From Streptomyces resistomycificus (GTDB taxonomy: Bacteria; Actinomycetota; Actinomycetes; Streptomycetales; Streptomycetaceae), in contig NZ_KQ948991.1 in assembly GCF_001514265.1 (NCBI RefSeq), positions 430,684 to 494,683 of the forward strand: a stretch of DNA of 64,000 nt, in the 5' to 3' direction. Every line of letters begins with the position of its first letter. The stretch's first letter is position 1. Of this stretch, positions 1 through 8,331 are shown one piece after another. The position numbers and the translations under genes are program-made. The notes beneath the pieces were generated by a model. The model searched no databases and was not told the DNA's origin. It worked only from the letters and a program-made list of their open reading frames with translations.

Positions 1-695
1 CCCGGCGAACGGTCCGCGCGGGCGTCCTCGTCACGGAAACAGGGCGCGATCTGGAAGTAGCGGTCGAAGCCCGAGATCATCAGCAGCTGCTTGAACTGCT
101 GCGGGGCCTGCGGCAGGGCGTAGAACCTGCCCGCGTGCAGCCGGGAAGGGACCACGAAGTCGCGGGCGCCCTCGGGCGAGGTCGCGGACAGGATCGGCGT
201 AGCCATCTCGTTGAACCCGAGGGCCGTCATCTTGTGACGAATGGCGCTGATCACCGCCGTACGCAGCATGATGTTGCGGTGCATGCGCTCGCGGCGCAGG
301 TCCAGGAAGCGGTACTCCAGGCGCCGCTCCTCGTTGACACCGTCCTCCGCGTTGATCGTGAAGGGCAGCGGGGCGGCCGCGCCGAGCAGCTCGACGTCAC
401 CGACCTCGACCTCGATCTCGCCGGTCGGGAGGTCCGGGTTCACGTTCTCGGTTCCACGTGAAACAACCTGGCCGTCGACACGGACCGTGGACTCCTTGGA
501 GACCTTGTCGAGAGCCTCGTAGGCCGGGGTGCCGGGACGGGCGACCAGCTGCGTGATGCCGTAGTGGTCGCGCAGATCGATGAAGAGGATGCCGCCCAGG
601 TCGCGCCGATTGTGCAGCCAGCCGCTCAGCCGGACGTCGGAGCCGACGTCAGAGGCGCGGAGCTCGCCGCAGGTGTGGGACCTGTACCGATGCAT
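1..695 (-). CDS. aspS: Aspartyl-tRNA synthetase, N-terminal part (cut by window edge)
   Basis: Charges tRNA-Asp (or tRNA-Asx in a non-discriminating enzyme) in the cytoplasm. The product starts MHRYRSHTCGEL, has the OB-fold anticodon-binding region (LSGWLHNRRDLGGILFIDLR, about residues 24-43) and runs into the class II catalytic domain with the motif 2 signature FRDEDARADR near residues 219-228. About 231 codons are present; the C-terminal half lies beyond base 1. The ATG at 695 is chosen because it gives the conserved N-terminus; the upstream ATG at 705 is out of frame. A parS-like sequence lies inside the gene (451-464). It diverges from the SpoIIE phosphatase gene. Identity is very secure. 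Confidence 0.96.
   Translation of the reverse strand, partial: MHRYRSHTCGELRASDVGSDVRLSGWLHNRRDLGGILFIDLRDHYGITQLVARPGTPAYEALDKVSKESTVRVDGQVVSRGTENVNPDLPTGEIEVEVGDVELLGAAAPLPFTINAEDGVNEERRLEYRFLDLRRERMHRNIMLRTAVISAIRHKMTALGFNEMATPILSATSPEGARDFVVPSRLHAGRFYALPQAPQQFKQLLMISGFDRYFQIAPCFRDEDARADRSP
451..464. promoter_or_regulatory. parS: Degenerate parS (ParB-binding) site inside aspS
   Basis: GTTCCACGTGAAAC differs at one position from the 14-bp Streptomyces parS consensus GTTTCACGTGAAAC. ParB loads on such sites near oriC for chromosome segregation during sporulation. It lies inside the aspS coding sequence, so it must also satisfy codon constraints. A perfect copy occurs at 36634-36647, which makes chance less likely. 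ParB binding is inferred. Confidence 0.6.
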
Positions 696-845
696 CGTCG
701 TTCATCCAGCCTTCGCTGATCGGGGATCTCCGGGGCCCGGTGCCCGGACCTCCCAAGGGTACCGGCCACCCCGAGATCGCCTCCCCACCATTAATCCGCA
801 CCTGGTGGGTGGCACTGAGCGAGGGGATTTTCCTAAAGTGGGGCA

Positions 846-2984
846 ATGCGCACTGGTGAGCCCCTGCCCGCCGTGGGGCAGGTCCTCGCCTCCCTCGCGA
901 CCGGCCTGTGGCGTTGGGACAACACAGCCGGGCTGGTCACACTGGACGCCGAGGCCGCGCGTCTGGTCGGGCTGGCCGCCGAACCGACCACCGTCACCGA
1001 GGGCGGGATCCGCTCCCGCTTCCACCCGGTCGACTGGAACGAGATCGACGGCGTCGTCCAGCTCGCCGTCGCCGAGGGCACCCTCGCCGAGGCCCGGCTG
1101 CGGGTCATGGACGAACACGGTCGCGTGATCCGTACCGTCCGCAGCCGCTCCAAACCGATCGTCGACCCGGCCACCGGGCACTACGAGCTCGTCGGCACCC
1201 TCCAGGAGGTCACCGAACCCCCGCCGGGTGCCGCCGCACGCACCCCGGTCACCGGCGACTGGCGCCGCTCCCGGGAGGCCTTCCTGCTGGACGCCGGCCG
1301 CGCCCTGGCCGAGGCCCGCTCCACCGCCGAGGTGCTGCGGGTCGCCGCCGGCCTCTCCATGCCCGGCTTCTCGCCGGACGGCCTGGCCGTCTTCGGCGTC
1401 CAGGGCGACCGCCTCACCCTCATCGGGCAGCACGGCCAGCAGCCGGACGACGAGAGCCCCTTCTCCCACATGGCCCTCGCCACCGACTACCCCGCCGCCG
1501 AGGTCGTCCGCACCGGCCGCGCCGTCTACCTCGCCACCCCCGAGGACTACAAAGCCCGCTACCCGGTCACCTGGCCGCTCGCCCAGCCCTTCGGCCGCCA
1601 CTCCTGGGCGTTCCTGCCGCTGACGGTCGCCGGCCGCACCCTGGGCGCCTGGATGGCGGCCTTCGCCTACCCGGTGGCGTTCACCCCCGACGAGCGCTCC
1701 GTCCTGACGACGGTGGCGCGGATGCTCGCCCAGGCCCTGTCCCGGGCCGGCGTGGCGGAGTCCGAACGCGAACTGACCGACGGGCTGCAACGCTCGATGC
1801 TGCCCACCCTGGGCCACCACATACCGGGCATGAGCGTCGCCGCACGGTACGTCCCGACCGGCGGCGGCCTCCAGGTCGGCGGCGACTGGTACGACATGAT
1901 CCCCCTGCCCAACGGCCGCTTCGCCCTGGTGATCGGTGACGTCCAGGGCCACGACGTCCGCGCGGCGGGCCTGATGGGCCAGCTCCGCATCGCCCTGCGG
2001 GCCTACGCCTCGGAGGGCCACCGCCCCGACGCGGTCCTCTCCCGCGCGTCCCGCTTCCTGCACGGCATGACCTACGGCGACGAGAACCTCTCGGACCACC
2101 GCTTCGCGACCTGCCTGTACGTGGAGGCCGACCCCGCGACCGGCATCCTGGACGTCGCCCGCGCCGGCCACCCCGACCCCGCGATCCGCATGGCGGACGG
2201 CACGGTCCTCACCCGCCCCACGGCCGGCGGTCTCCCCCTCGGCATCGACCCCGACGCCGACTACCCCACCACCCGGATCGTCCTCGAACCCGGCGAGACC
2301 CTGCTGATCTGCACCGACGGCCTGATCGAGACCGGCGGCCACGACAGCGAGACCGGCTGGAAGCGCATCCGGGCGATCCTGGAGGAGCACGACGGCGACC
2401 TGGAGGCCCTCGCCGACGCCCTGGTCCAGGCCGTGCACGGCCCCTCCTCCCACCACACCACCGGCCCCCTGGCCGACCGGCGCGAGGACGACATCGCCGT
2501 CCTGCTGCTGTGCCGGCAGGGCGAGGGCTGCGGATGCGGCGACACCGTCGTGGCCCGCCCCAAGGTCCGCCGCACGATGCTCTCGGTGGCCCAGGCGGAA
2601 CCCGAACGCGTGGCCGTGGCCCGCCAGCAGCTGCGCGAGCTCCTCCACGACTGGGCCTCCCAGGACCAGACCGACTCGGCGGTCCTCCTCCTCTCCGAGA
2701 TGCTGACCAACGTCCTCGTCCACACCGACGCGGACGCGCTGCTGCTGGCCGAGGTACGGGGCGAGCCCGGCACCCGCCGGATGCGCATCGAGGTCACGGA
2801 CACCAGCGACGACCTCCCGCACAAGCGCAGCCCCGGCGAACTGGCGTCGTCCGGCCGCGGCCTGGTCCTGATCGAACTGCTCGCCGACGTGTGGGGCGTC
2901 GACCCGAGAGGCGAGGGCAAGAGCATCTGGTTCGAGCTGCACGAGTCGACGGCTGAATCGATACGCCCGTCCACCAACGAGTGA
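846..2984 (+). CDS. PAS-GAF-SpoIIE (PP2C) phosphatase with C-terminal HATPase anti-sigma domain
   Basis: A 712-residue, probably cytoplasmic signalling protein; no membrane segment is seen. Layout: PAS-like sensor (about 15-120), GAF-like domain (about 150-305), SpoIIE-type PP2C phosphatase (about 316-556; GGDWYDMI, VIGDVQGHDVRAAG, ICTDGLIETGG, REDDIAVLLL) and an HATPase_c kinase-like domain (about 575-705; N-box EMLTNVLVHT, G-box ASSGRGLVLIELL). The phosphatase acids are all present. Such fusions control anti-anti-sigma factors by dephosphorylation, and the ATPase domain may act as the matching anti-sigma kinase. No sigma or STAS gene is adjacent, so the partner is unknown. It is transcribed divergently from aspS. 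The ATG at 846 is the only good start. Confidence 0.9.
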   Translation: MRTGEPLPAVGQVLASLATGLWRWDNTAGLVTLDAEAARLVGLAAEPTTVTEGGIRSRFHPVDWNEIDGVVQLAVAEGTLAEARLRVMDEHGRVIRTVRSRSKPIVDPATGHYELVGTLQEVTEPPPGAAARTPVTGDWRRSREAFLLDAGRALAEARSTAEVLRVAAGLSMPGFSPDGLAVFGVQGDRLTLIGQHGQQPDDESPFSHMALATDYPAAEVVRTGRAVYLATPEDYKARYPVTWPLAQPFGRHSWAFLPLTVAGRTLGAWMAAFAYPVAFTPDERSVLTTVARMLAQALSRAGVAESERELTDGLQRSMLPTLGHHIPGMSVAARYVPTGGGLQVGGDWYDMIPLPNGRFALVIGDVQGHDVRAAGLMGQLRIALRAYASEGHRPDAVLSRASRFLHGMTYGDENLSDHRFATCLYVEADPATGILDVARAGHPDPAIRMADGTVLTRPTAGGLPLGIDPDADYPTTRIVLEPGETLLICTDGLIETGGHDSETGWKRIRAILEEHDGDLEALADALVQAVHGPSSHHTTGPLADRREDDIAVLLLCRQGEGCGCGDTVVARPKVRRTMLSVAQAEPERVAVARQQLRELLHDWASQDQTDSAVLLLSEMLTNVLVHTDADALLLAEVRGEPGTRRMRIEVTDTSDDLPHKRSPGELASSGRGLVLIELLADVWGVDPRGEGKSIWFELHESTAESIRPSTNE

Positions 2985-3050
2985 ACATCTTTGCTGCGAA
3001 CGCCTGTTGCCCCGATGCGTGCCTAGCTTCCGAGGCGGAGGTGATGCTCG

Positions 3051-4016
3051 ATGTACGAGCAGAGGAACACCCCGCTGGAACAACCGGCGGCGCAGAAGCA
3101 GGACGCGATCGACATCAACGACTTCGTGTTCGCGGCCACGGGGGCGCGGGTGCGGAGGCTGACCATGCCGGACGGGACGCACTGGTTTCCTGCGGTGGAT
3201 GTCTGCAAGCAGTTGGGGTACACCACCCCTCGCAAGGCACTGCTGGACCATGTCCCCGAAGACCACCGAGACAGTTTGGAGACAGTGACTGGAAGTCACT
3301 GTCTCAGCATCCCCGCAGGTCGAGAGTGGCGACGAGACATGAGCCTCGTGAATCTCCAAGGCCTGATCCGGCTGGTGAACGGCTGCACCAAGCCGGAATC
3401 CCAGCCCTTCAAGGCCTGGGTCTGCGAAGTCATCGCCACCATCCAGCGCGACGGCTCCTACTCCCTGGAACCGGCTCCCGCACACCCTGCCGCCACTGGG
3501 GGCATCGGCGGCACCGCCTACGCCATGCCCCAACAGGTCGCCGACGCGATCGTGCGGCTCGAAGTGAGGAACATCCAGGCCGACGAGATGATGGCGGCCT
3601 TCCAGAGGGAACAGACCGATCTCCTACGAGAGATCAGCCGCAGCCAGGGCACCATCGCCCGCGACCAGAGCACGATCGCCCGCAGCCAACGCCTGATCGC
3701 CGAGGCACTGCAGGACATCGCCCGGACTCTCAGGCGCCACCGCCCCGAACCGGAGTTGACGCCTCAGCAGCTCCTGACCACCTGGACGACGAAGAACCTG
3801 GTCTTCACCGAGGACGTCCATGCGGTGGCGGCGTGCCTGGCGCCCGCACTCGTTCGAGGCGAGGCCAGGTACCGAAGAGATCGCCACACGTACGGGGCTC
3901 TCTTTCGCTCGCGTCCACGACTGTCTGCGCACGCTGCTCAAGCGCGGCTGCATGCGGCAGACAGGCTGCGCCGCGGACGGGGCCCCCATCTACGTACTGC
4001 CGTAGCGACCCCGTGA
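3051..4016 (+). CDS. BRO-N domain protein with probable +1 frameshift before a C-terminal winged helix
   Basis: Residues about 18-120 match the BRO-N (Bro/KilA-like) DNA-binding family seen in phage antirepressors and in host genes (FPAVDVCKQLGY, VNLQGLIRLVNG). A Q/I-rich coiled-coil segment follows (about 165-225). The frame as read ends at 4016 in a low-complexity Arg/Ala tail. The next frame from about 3869 to 4005 instead reads EEIATRTGLSFARVHDCLRT and ends GAPIYVLP, a convincing helix-turn-helix end. Skipping one base near the rare codons TAC CGA AGA (about 3869-3877) would join them. A strong SD (GGAGGTG) supports the ATG at 3051. A perfect 12-bp hairpin lies inside (3279-3305). Function unknown; possibly a transcription factor. 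Confidence 0.72.
   Translation: MYEQRNTPLEQPAAQKQDAIDINDFVFAATGARVRRLTMPDGTHWFPAVDVCKQLGYTTPRKALLDHVPEDHRDSLETVTGSHCLSIPAGREWRRDMSLVNLQGLIRLVNGCTKPESQPFKAWVCEVIATIQRDGSYSLEPAPAHPAATGGIGGTAYAMPQQVADAIVRLEVRNIQADEMMAAFQREQTDLLREISRSQGTIARDQSTIARSQRLIAEALQDIARTLRRHRPEPELTPQQLLTTWTTKNLVFTEDVHAVAACLAPALVRGEARYRRDRHTYGALFRSRPRLSAHAAQARLHAADRLRRGRGPHLRTAVATP
3279..3305. repeat. Perfect 12-bp inverted repeat inside the BRO-N gene
   Basis: GAGACAGTGACT (3279-3290) and AGTCACTGTCTC (3294-3305) are exact complements with a GGA spacer. It is a short-loop hairpin within codons for ETVTGSHCLS. It has no U-tract, so it is not an ordinary terminator. It could be an autoregulatory operator for the encoded DNA-binding protein or an RNA structure. 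The pairing is seen directly; the role is unknown. Confidence 0.7.
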
Positions 4017-4021
4017 CAAGG

Positions 4022-4062
4022 CAGGCCCGAAGTCGCAAAACGACGTTGCGACTTCGGGCCTG
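4022..4062. terminator. Bidirectional terminator between BRO-N gene and pirin
   Basis: A 17-bp perfect stem (CAGGCCCGAAGTCGCAA, 4022-4038, with its complement at 4046-4062) has a 7-base loop. It lies in the gap between two convergent genes, just after the plus-strand stop and 27 bases from the pirin stop. This is the usual Streptomyces hairpin terminator without a U-run. Confidence 0.85.
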
Positions 4063-4088
4063 TTCCGAGCGTACTGAACTGCCGGGCC

Positions 4089-5060
4089 CTACAGACCACC
4101 CTCGGACATCCCGTGCACCGCCGGGATCGTCCCCAGTCGGCCCTTCTGGAAGTCCTCGAACGCCTGCTGGAGTTCCTCGCGGGTGTTCATCACGAAGGGG
4201 CCGTAGTGGGCCATGGGCTCACGGATCGGCTGTCCGCCGAGGAGGACGACTTCCAGGTCCGGCGTGTGGGAGTCCTGCTTCTCGTCCGCACGGACGGTCA
4301 GCGAGGAGCCCGCGCCGAAGACGGCCGTCTGCCCCATGTGCACGGGACGCCGCTCCGCGCCCACCGCACCCCGGCCCGCCAGCACGTACGCCAGACCGTT
4401 GAAGTCCTCCCGCCACGGAAGAGTGAGCTCCGCACCCGGTGCCAGCGTCGCGTGGACCATCGTGATCGGCGTGTGGGTGATGCCGGGACCGGCGTGGCCG
4501 TCCAGCTCGCCGGCGATCACGCGCATCAGGGTGCCGCCGTCGGGGGACGCGAGCAGCTGGACGCTGCCGCCGCGGATGTCCTGGTAGCGGGGGGCCATCA
4601 TCTTGTCCCTGGCCGGGAGGTTCACCCACAGCTGGAGGCCGTGGAAGAGTCCGCCGGACATGACCAGCGACTCCGGCGGGGCCTCGATGTGCAGGAGCCC
4701 CGAACCCGCGGTCATCCACTGGGTGTCGCCGTTGGTGATGGTTCCGCCGCCACCCTGGCTGTCCTGGTGGTCGAAGATCCCGTCGATGATGTAGGTGACG
4801 GTCTCGAAGCCACGGTGCGGGTGCCAGGGCGTGCCCTTGGGCTCCCCCGGCGCGTATTCCACCTCGCCCATCTGGTCCATCATGATGAACGGGTCCAGGT
4901 GGCGGTAGTTGATCCCGGCGAACGCTCGGCGCACCGGGAAGCCCTCACCCTCGAAACCGCTGGGCGCGGTCGTGACGGCGACCACGGGACGGGCCACGGC
5001 GTCGGCGGGTGCGGCGACGCGGGGCAGCGTCAGCGGGTTCTCGACGGTCACTGCAGGCAT
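4089..5060 (-). CDS. Pirin family protein (bicupin)
   Basis: A 323-residue cytoplasmic bicupin. The N-terminal cupin keeps the pirin metal ligands: the two histidines of HPHRGFET and the His/Glu of GLLHIEAP. This makes quercetinase-like dioxygenase activity or redox sensing possible; in vivo substrates of bacterial pirins are mostly unknown. The C-terminal pirin_C domain follows (about 205-310). The ATG at 5060 is preceded by a strong AGGAGGT; the open frame continues upstream without a site of similar quality. It stands alone between two hairpin terminators, downstream of the MFS exporter gene on the same strand. Confidence 0.9.
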   Translation of the reverse strand: MPAVTVENPLTLPRVAAPADAVARPVVAVTTAPSGFEGEGFPVRRAFAGINYRHLDPFIMMDQMGEVEYAPGEPKGTPWHPHRGFETVTYIIDGIFDHQDSQGGGGTITNGDTQWMTAGSGLLHIEAPPESLVMSGGLFHGLQLWVNLPARDKMMAPRYQDIRGGSVQLLASPDGGTLMRVIAGELDGHAGPGITHTPITMVHATLAPGAELTLPWREDFNGLAYVLAGRGAVGAERRPVHMGQTAVFGAGSSLTVRADEKQDSHTPDLEVVLLGGQPIREPMAHYGPFVMNTREELQQAFEDFQKGRLGTIPAVHGMSEGGL

Positions 5061-5159
5061 GTCGGTACCTCCTTGTGCTCCGAGTTTAGTTGAGCGTTGA
5101 ACTTTCTGCCACCCCCAACGGCAATGGACGGGTGAGCATTCCCGTCCGCACCCAACGCC

Positions 5160-5191
5160 GAGGCCGGTGCCCCTCTCAGGGCACCGGCCTC
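5160..5191 (-). terminator. Hairpin terminator after the DHA2 exporter gene
   Basis: A 13-bp perfect inverted repeat (GAGGCCGGTGCCC at 5160-5172 and its complement at 5179-5191) with a 6-base loop lies about 20 bases past the exporter stop codon. It separates exporter transcription from pirin. Confidence 0.8.
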
Positions 5192-5209
5192 TCGGACCAC
5201 TCAATCAGG

Positions 5210-6742
5210 TCAGATGACCAACTCGGACTCCTTCGCCGAATCCGAGGCCGTGGCCTGCTCCCCGGCCCCCGCCGGCTCCCCCTTCCCGTCCCGCATCACC
5301 ACGGCCGCCAGCACCGCCGCCACCAGCACGCCGATCGCGCTCACCGTGAAGGTCGTGGACATCGAGGCGGTGAAGGCCTCCCGTGCCGCCCGCGCCAGCC
5401 CGGCGTCGCCGCCGGCGACCGCCAGCGCCTCGGGGATGGAGTTCTTCGCGGCCTCCGGAGCGTCCGCGGGCATCTGGGCCCGGAAGCCGCTCGACAGCAG
5501 CGAACCGAGGATCGCGATGCCCAGCGCCGTGCCGGCCTGCTGGATGGTGTCGTTCAGGGCCGAGCCGACGCCCGCCTTGTCCGCGGGGATGGTGCCCATC
5601 AGCGCGGCCACCGCGGCCGGCATCGCGAGGCCCGCGCCGAGGCCGAGCAGCCCCAGGGCCACCGCCGGGACCGTGAAGCCGGAGTCGGCGTCCACCGTGG
5701 TCAGCAGGGCGAAGCAGACGACCATCACGAGCATTCCGCCGAGGATGACGAACCGGTTGCCGATCGAGGCGGCGAGCTTGACGCCCACCCCGTTGCCGAT
5801 CAGCGCCGCGACCGCCAGCGGCAGGAAGGCCAGGCCCGCCTCGACCGCCGAGTAGCCGAGCACGAACTGCAGGTACTGGGTGAGGACCAGCAGCAGACCT
5901 CCGTTGCCGATCTGGACCAGGGCGAGGGAGAGCGAGCCGCCGCTGAAGTTGCGGTGCCTGAAGAGGACCAGCGGGACCATGGGGGACTTGGTGGTGTTCT
6001 CCCAGACCACGAAGCCGGCCAGGGACAGCAGGGCCACCGCCAGCGTGACCGTGGAGCGGCCGCCGAGCGCACCGTGCGCCGGGATCTCGATGATCCACCA
6101 GACCAGGGCCGTCATGCCGGTGGCGGACAGCACCGCACCGAGCGGGTCGGCCTTCTGCCAGGGCGCCTTCGACTCGGGCATGAGCGTGACACCGGCGACG
6201 AGGGCGAGCACGACGACGGGCACGTTGATGAAGAAGATCGCCTGCCAGGAGAAGTGGTCGATCAGTACGCCGCCCAGGACCGGGCTGCCCACCAGCCCCA
6301 GCATCGACACCGAGCCCCAGGCGGCCATCGCCTTGCCGCGCTCCTCCTCGTCGAAGACGGTGATGAGGATCGAGAGGGTGGACGGCATGATCAGCGCCCC
6401 TCCGACGCCCATCGCGACGCGTACGGCGATCACCTCGCCGGGGGTGGCGCAGAAGGACGCGGCCAGGGAGGCGGCCCCGAAGAGCAGCAGCCCGATCAGC
6501 ATCACCTTCCGGCGTCCGAAGCGGTCGCCGAGGCTGCCGGAGGTGAGCAGGAGGCCGGCGAAGACCAGGATGTAGGAGTCGAGGATCCACTGGGTGTCCT
6601 GGGCGCTCGCGCCGAGGTCCTCGGTCATCGCGGGCACCGCGACGGTCAGCGCCATGTTGTCGACCACCAGGACCAGCGTGCTCAGACAGAGCACGACGAG
6701 GATCCACCAACGGCGTGGGTTGCGGGCTTGAGTGGTTTCCAT
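5210..6742 (-). CDS. DHA2-family MFS drug/proton antiporter (EmrB/QacA type)
   Basis: A 510-residue membrane exporter with 14 predicted membrane segments, beginning WWILVVLCLSTLVLVVDNMA. The loop 2-3 signature GSLGDRFGRRKVMLIG and motif C-like Gly/Pro patterns (VGGALIMPSTLSIL; GLVGSPVLGGVLIDHFSW) mark the DHA2 group, which exports hydrophobic drugs or antibiotics. The ATG at 6742 gives the family-typical N-terminus. It is divergent from a TetR gene 160 bp away, with several inverted half-sites between them, so substrate-induced derepression is the likely control. Substrate not predictable. Confidence 0.92.
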   Translation of the reverse strand: METTQARNPRRWWILVVLCLSTLVLVVDNMALTVAVPAMTEDLGASAQDTQWILDSYILVFAGLLLTSGSLGDRFGRRKVMLIGLLLFGAASLAASFCATPGEVIAVRVAMGVGGALIMPSTLSILITVFDEEERGKAMAAWGSVSMLGLVGSPVLGGVLIDHFSWQAIFFINVPVVVLALVAGVTLMPESKAPWQKADPLGAVLSATGMTALVWWIIEIPAHGALGGRSTVTLAVALLSLAGFVVWENTTKSPMVPLVLFRHRNFSGGSLSLALVQIGNGGLLLVLTQYLQFVLGYSAVEAGLAFLPLAVAALIGNGVGVKLAASIGNRFVILGGMLVMVVCFALLTTVDADSGFTVPAVALGLLGLGAGLAMPAAVAALMGTIPADKAGVGSALNDTIQQAGTALGIAILGSLLSSGFRAQMPADAPEAAKNSIPEALAVAGGDAGLARAAREAFTASMSTTFTVSAIGVLVAAVLAAVVMRDGKGEPAGAGEQATASDSAKESELVI

Positions 6743-6771
6743 GGGGCGTCCCTTCGCTCCCTGGGAAGGCG

Positions 6772-6848
6772 TGCGCACACTGTTCCCGTGCCGCGAACAC
6801 CGTTCCTTGCGATGCGCACACTGTACGCATGACGGAACGGTGTGCGCA
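6772..6848. promoter_or_regulatory. Putative TetR operators between exporter and regulator
   Basis: Three related half-sites occur in the divergent promoter region: TGCGCACACTGT at 6772-6783 (read TGCGCACACTGTT) and again at 6813-6824, and ACGGTGTGCGCA (complement TGCGCACACCGT) at 6837-6848. The last two form an 11-of-12 inverted repeat. This fits binding by the adjacent TetR regulator to control both genes. The repeats are seen; binding is inferred. Confidence 0.6.
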
Positions 6849-6902
6849 ACGGGCAATCGCTGTACGCTCGACGCGAACGACGTACGCACCGAGGAGACCG
6901 AC

Positions 6903-7637
6903 ATGGCAGCCAGGACGTCGAAGCCGAACCCCATCCCGTCCGTGTGGGCCCGCCCCCGGCCCAGGGCCGACCAGCCCGCCCTCAGCCGGAACACCATCGT
7001 CCGCGAGGCGGTCGCGATGCTGGACGCCGAGGGCATCGAGGCCCTGAGCATGCGCAAGCTCGGCGCCCGCCTGAACGCCGGCGCGACCTCCCTCTACCGG
7101 CACGTGGCCACCAAGGACGAGCTGATGGAGCTCGCCGTGGACGAGGTCGCCGCCGAGATCCACGTACCGCCCGCGGACAACCCCGACTGGCGGGCCGCCG
7201 TCGGCGAGGCCGCGGGGTCGTTCCGCACCGCGGCGCTACGGCACCCCTGGCTGTCCGCGGTCCTCGGGCAGGCCGGGCTCGCCTACCTCGGCCCGAACCT
7301 GATGTCCTTCTCCGAGCGGCTGGCCGCGCTGTTCACGGCGGCCGGATTCACCGAGCCGACGGGCGCGATCGACACCGTGTTGTCGTACGTCATCGGCATG
7401 AGCACCACCGAGGCGGCCTGGCTCACCACGGTCGCCCGCTCCGGCGAGACCGAGGCGGATCTCATCGCCCGCCTCCTGCCCGCCGTCCAGCGGGCCGCGG
7501 CCGGCCACGCCCACCTCGAAGGCGGCTACGCCGAGGCGACCGCCGCGGCCCAGGACCCGGTGGCGCTGCGGGACGCGAAGTTCGCCTACGGCCTGGAGGT
7601 GGTCCTCGACGGGCTGGCGCTGCGGCTGCCGAAGTGA
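6903..7637 (+). CDS. TetR/AcrR-family transcriptional regulator (TetR_C C-terminal type)
   Basis: 244 residues. The N-terminal helix-turn-helix (about 28-70: NTIVREAVAMLDAEGIEALS, MRKLGARLNAGATSLYRHV) is the classic TetR DNA-binding domain. The rest resembles the TetR_C ligand-binding domain of tetracycline-type repressors. The start is ATG 6903, after GAGGAGACCG. It is divergent from the DHA2 exporter and most likely represses it and itself through the repeats at 6772-6848. The ligand is unknown. Confidence 0.9.
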   Translation: MAARTSKPNPIPSVWARPRPRADQPALSRNTIVREAVAMLDAEGIEALSMRKLGARLNAGATSLYRHVATKDELMELAVDEVAAEIHVPPADNPDWRAAVGEAAGSFRTAALRHPWLSAVLGQAGLAYLGPNLMSFSERLAALFTAAGFTEPTGAIDTVLSYVIGMSTTEAAWLTTVARSGETEADLIARLLPAVQRAAAGHAHLEGGYAEATAAAQDPVALRDAKFAYGLEVVLDGLALRLPK

Positions 7638-7678
7638 ACCCCCGCCGATACCGTCGGCCGTTCGCGGGGCAGTGACCT

Positions 7679-8152
7679 CTAGCCGTACATCCGGCGCATC
7701 GCGAACTCGACCATCTGCTCCACGGCCTTCGCGTCGAAGACCATGCGGTGCTCGCCCTCCATGTCGAGGACGCAGCCGTAGCCGGTCGGGAGCAGGTCGA
7801 TGACCTCGGCGCCGGTGATGACGAAGTACTTGGACTCCTTGCCCGCGTACCGGCGCAGCTCCTTGAGCGAGGTGAACATGGGGATCACCGGCTGCTGGGT
7901 GTTGTGCAGGGCGAGGAAACCGGGGTTGTCGCCGCGCGGGCAGTAGACCTTCGAGGTCGCGAAGACCTGCTGGAAGTCCTCCGCGGACATCTGCCCGGTG
8001 GTGAAGGCCCGCACCGCGTCCGCCAGCGAGGGCGGGGACGGCTCCGGGTACAGCGGCGGCTGCTGGCCGTATCCGCCGACGCCGCCGGACATGGGCTGCT
8101 GCGGCGGGACGTAGCCCTGTTGAGCACCGACGTTCTGGTCGTAGCCGTACAT
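7679..8152 (-). CDS. SseB-like domain protein
   Basis: 157 residues. A Gly/Gln/Tyr/Pro-rich N-terminal stretch (about 1-40, MYGYDQNVGAQQGYVPPQQP) is followed by an SseB-like domain (about 45-157; VYCPRGDNPGFLAL, QPVIPMFTSLKELRRY). SseB-family domains in actinobacteria have no established biochemical role. ATG 8152 is chosen; the frame stays open to 8224, but the extra residues are not family-like. No signal peptide. It is convergent with tetR and divergent from the dioxygenase lipoprotein gene. Confidence 0.75.
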   Translation of the reverse strand: MYGYDQNVGAQQGYVPPQQPMSGGVGGYGQQPPLYPEPSPPSLADAVRAFTTGQMSAEDFQQVFATSKVYCPRGDNPGFLALHNTQQPVIPMFTSLKELRRYAGKESKYFVITGAEVIDLLPTGYGCVLDMEGEHRMVFDAKAVEQMVEFAMRRMYG

Positions 8153-8331
8153 GGGCGCAAGCGTACCGAGAGGGAAGGGGGCGGCGGGCCGGTACCGGGT
8201 GTAGGAGTTCCATGGGGAGTTCACAGACGGACCCCTGGTTTCGCACAGCGGGCGCCCATAGCGTCCGGCGCATCAAAGAACGCGCCACGAGACGGCAAAG
8301 CGCGGGCAATCGGCGACAGGGAGACAGGGCC

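Noticed and set aside
702..3533. Very long minus-strand open frame opposite the SpoIIE phosphatase
   Set aside because: Its product is Gly/Ala/Val/Arg/His-rich without any domain; high GC removes stops on the opposite strand of real genes.
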